NCBI GenBank assembly: GCA_037191015.1 | Contig: JBBCKD010000031.1 | Coordinates: 248,001 to 312,000, forward strand | Length of the DNA stretch: 64,000 bases | Reading direction: 5' to 3' | From: Ravibacter sp037191015 | GTDB taxonomy: Bacteria; Bacteroidota; Bacteroidia; Cytophagales; Spirosomataceae | Shown: positions 63,018-64,000 of the stretch, one piece after another | Position numbering within the stretch: the first letter of the stretch is position 1 | Layout of the letters: each line of letters begins with the position of its first letter | Notes under the pieces: model-generated | The model's database searches: none | Told to the model about the DNA's origin: nothing | The model's input: only the letters and a program-made list of their open reading frames with translations | Position numbers and translations under genes: made by a program

Positions 63018-64000
63018 GCGCATCCAAAAGATATCCGTGGGTGGTGGTTGCCCTGCTATGGGTAGTGGCGCTGCTTAACTATCTCGACCGGCAGATGCTG
63101 GCCACGATGCGCCCTTCGATGCAGATAGACATTGAAGAGCTCCAAATGGCGGTCAACTTCGGGCGCCTGATGGCCGTGTTTCTCTGGATCTACGGTTTTG
63201 TAAGCCCGGTGGCGGGGATCATCGCAGACCGGTTTAACCGCAAGTGGCTGATTGTAGGCAGCCTGTTCGTCTGGAGCGCGGTAACCCTGCTCATGGGATA
63301 CGCCCGTACATTTGAACAGCTTTACCTGCTGAGGGCGCTGATGGGTTTCAGCGAGGCGCTTTACATTCCGACCGGCCTGGCGCTGATCGCCGATTACCAT
63401 AGCTCCAGAACCCGTTCGCTGGCCATAGGACTGCACCTGACAGGATTATACGTCGGACAAGCGCTGGGCGGATTCGGCGCTACCATCGCCTCCACATTTT
63501 CCTGGGAAACAGCATTCCGCGGATTCGGCATTGTCGGCGTGCTCTACGCCCTCGTGCTGGTCTTTTTCCTGAAGGAAAAGCGGCCGGGTGTGGAAACGGG
63601 GTCCGAAAACCAGGTAATGGAAAGGGTACCCGTATTAAAGGCAATGACGTTGCTCTTCTCCAATATATCGTTCTGGATCATCCTGATGTACTTTGCCGTT
63701 CCCAGCCTGCCCGGTTGGGCGGTAAAAAACTGGCTGCCCACGCTTTTTGCCAATAACCTTCAGCTGGACATGTCGTTGGCCGGGCCGGCGGCGACCGTTA
63801 CCATCGCCATTTCGTCGCTCATCGGCGTGGTGTCGGGCGGGATCCTGAGCGACAGGTGGGTACAACGTAATATCAGGGGCCGTATCTATGTGAGCGGCAT
63901 CGGGCTGGGGCTTACCATCCCGGCGCTGGTCCTGATCGGCCTGGGAGATTCTGTCACTGCGGTGATAGGAGCCGCTTTCTGTTTTGGTTTCGGCTTCGGG
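63014..64000 (+). CDS. MFS transporter, probably sialic acid or hexuronate type (3' end outside window)
   Basis: The ATG at 63014 overlaps the mutarotase stop. The 329 codons shown hold at least nine membrane helices with MFS signatures: LNYLDRQMLATMRP in the first helix and the loop motif GIIADRFNRKWLIVG. A later GVVSGGILSDRW repeats that motif in the second half. The NYLDR start is typical of the anion:cation symporter group (ExuT, NanT-like). It is translationally coupled to the mutarotase gene, so sialic acid is the likely cargo. The C-terminus lies outside the window. Confidence 0.85.
   Translation, partial: MSASKRYPWVVVALLWVVALLNYLDRQMLATMRPSMQIDIEELQMAVNFGRLMAVFLWIYGFVSPVAGIIADRFNRKWLIVGSLFVWSAVTLLMGYARTFEQLYLLRALMGFSEALYIPTGLALIADYHSSRTRSLAIGLHLTGLYVGQALGGFGATIASTFSWETAFRGFGIVGVLYALVLVFFLKEKRPGVETGSENQVMERVPVLKAMTLLFSNISFWIILMYFAVPSLPGWAVKNWLPTLFANNLQLDMSLAGPAATVTIAISSLIGVVSGGILSDRWVQRNIRGRIYVSGIGLGLTIPALVLIGLGDSVTAVIGAAFCFGFGFG

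Overview
The window looks like chromosomal DNA of a Bacteroidota bacterium, probably of the Cytophagales (Dyadobacter/Spirosoma-like). This rests on three complete and one partial SusC/SusD-type loci, each preceded by an ECF sigma factor and a FecR anti-sigma factor. It is supported by STN-domain TonB receptors, HmuY, a GT3-type glycogen synthase, a DksA-like protein with an incomplete zinc finger, and many promoters of the Bacteroidota form TTTG-N19-TAnnTTTG. The genus is inference. No rRNA, tRNA, insertion sequence, phage or CRISPR array was recognised.

Layout. 1-1672: FecR (cut by the window edge) and its sigma factor, with a perfect 22-bp palindrome between them. 1948-10251 (minus): locus 1, with a secreted alpha/alpha-barrel protein, SusD, SusC, FecR and sigma. 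10450-19677 (plus): seven tightly packed genes encoding an HMG-CoA reductase-like enzyme, a UbiA-like prenyltransferase, a PEP-synthase/rifampicin-phosphotransferase-like enzyme, a BtaA-like (DUF3419) aminocarboxypropyl transferase, a phytol/dolichol-kinase-like protein, a GNAT-like protein and an OleC-like AMP-forming ligase. This is the best candidate for an undescribed pathway, probably making an isoprenoid or lipid product. 19674-29801 (minus): locus 2, with a sulfatase, an alpha/beta hydrolase, SusD, SusC, FecR and sigma. 30122-42716 (minus): locus 3, with a HEAT-like protein carrying a flavinylation-type motif, a tandem FAD oxidoreductase with a Tat signal, a beta-propeller protein, SusD, SusC, FecR and sigma.

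42849-51084 holds mainly central metabolism: a 2-hydroxyacid dehydrogenase, a thiolase, glutamate dehydrogenase, a DksA-like regulator, a GHL10 glycosidase and glycogen synthase. Palindromic intergenic repeats lie between several of these. 51354-55089 is a heme-uptake operon (HmuR-like receptor with FRAP/NPDL motifs, then HmuY) under a strong promoter and a Fur-box-like site. 55216-59879 carries an EamA transporter, a small secreted protein and two sulfatases. 59907-64000 looks like a sialic-acid catabolic cluster: a FadR-type regulator, a NanA-like lyase, a NanM-like mutarotase and an MFS transporter cut by the window end.

Working together, sigma/FecR/SusC/SusD modules would sense and import glycans. 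Sulfatases, an esterase and glycosidases would process them, and the NanA/NanM/MFS genes would handle released sialic acid. The seven-gene plus-strand operon stands apart from this theme.
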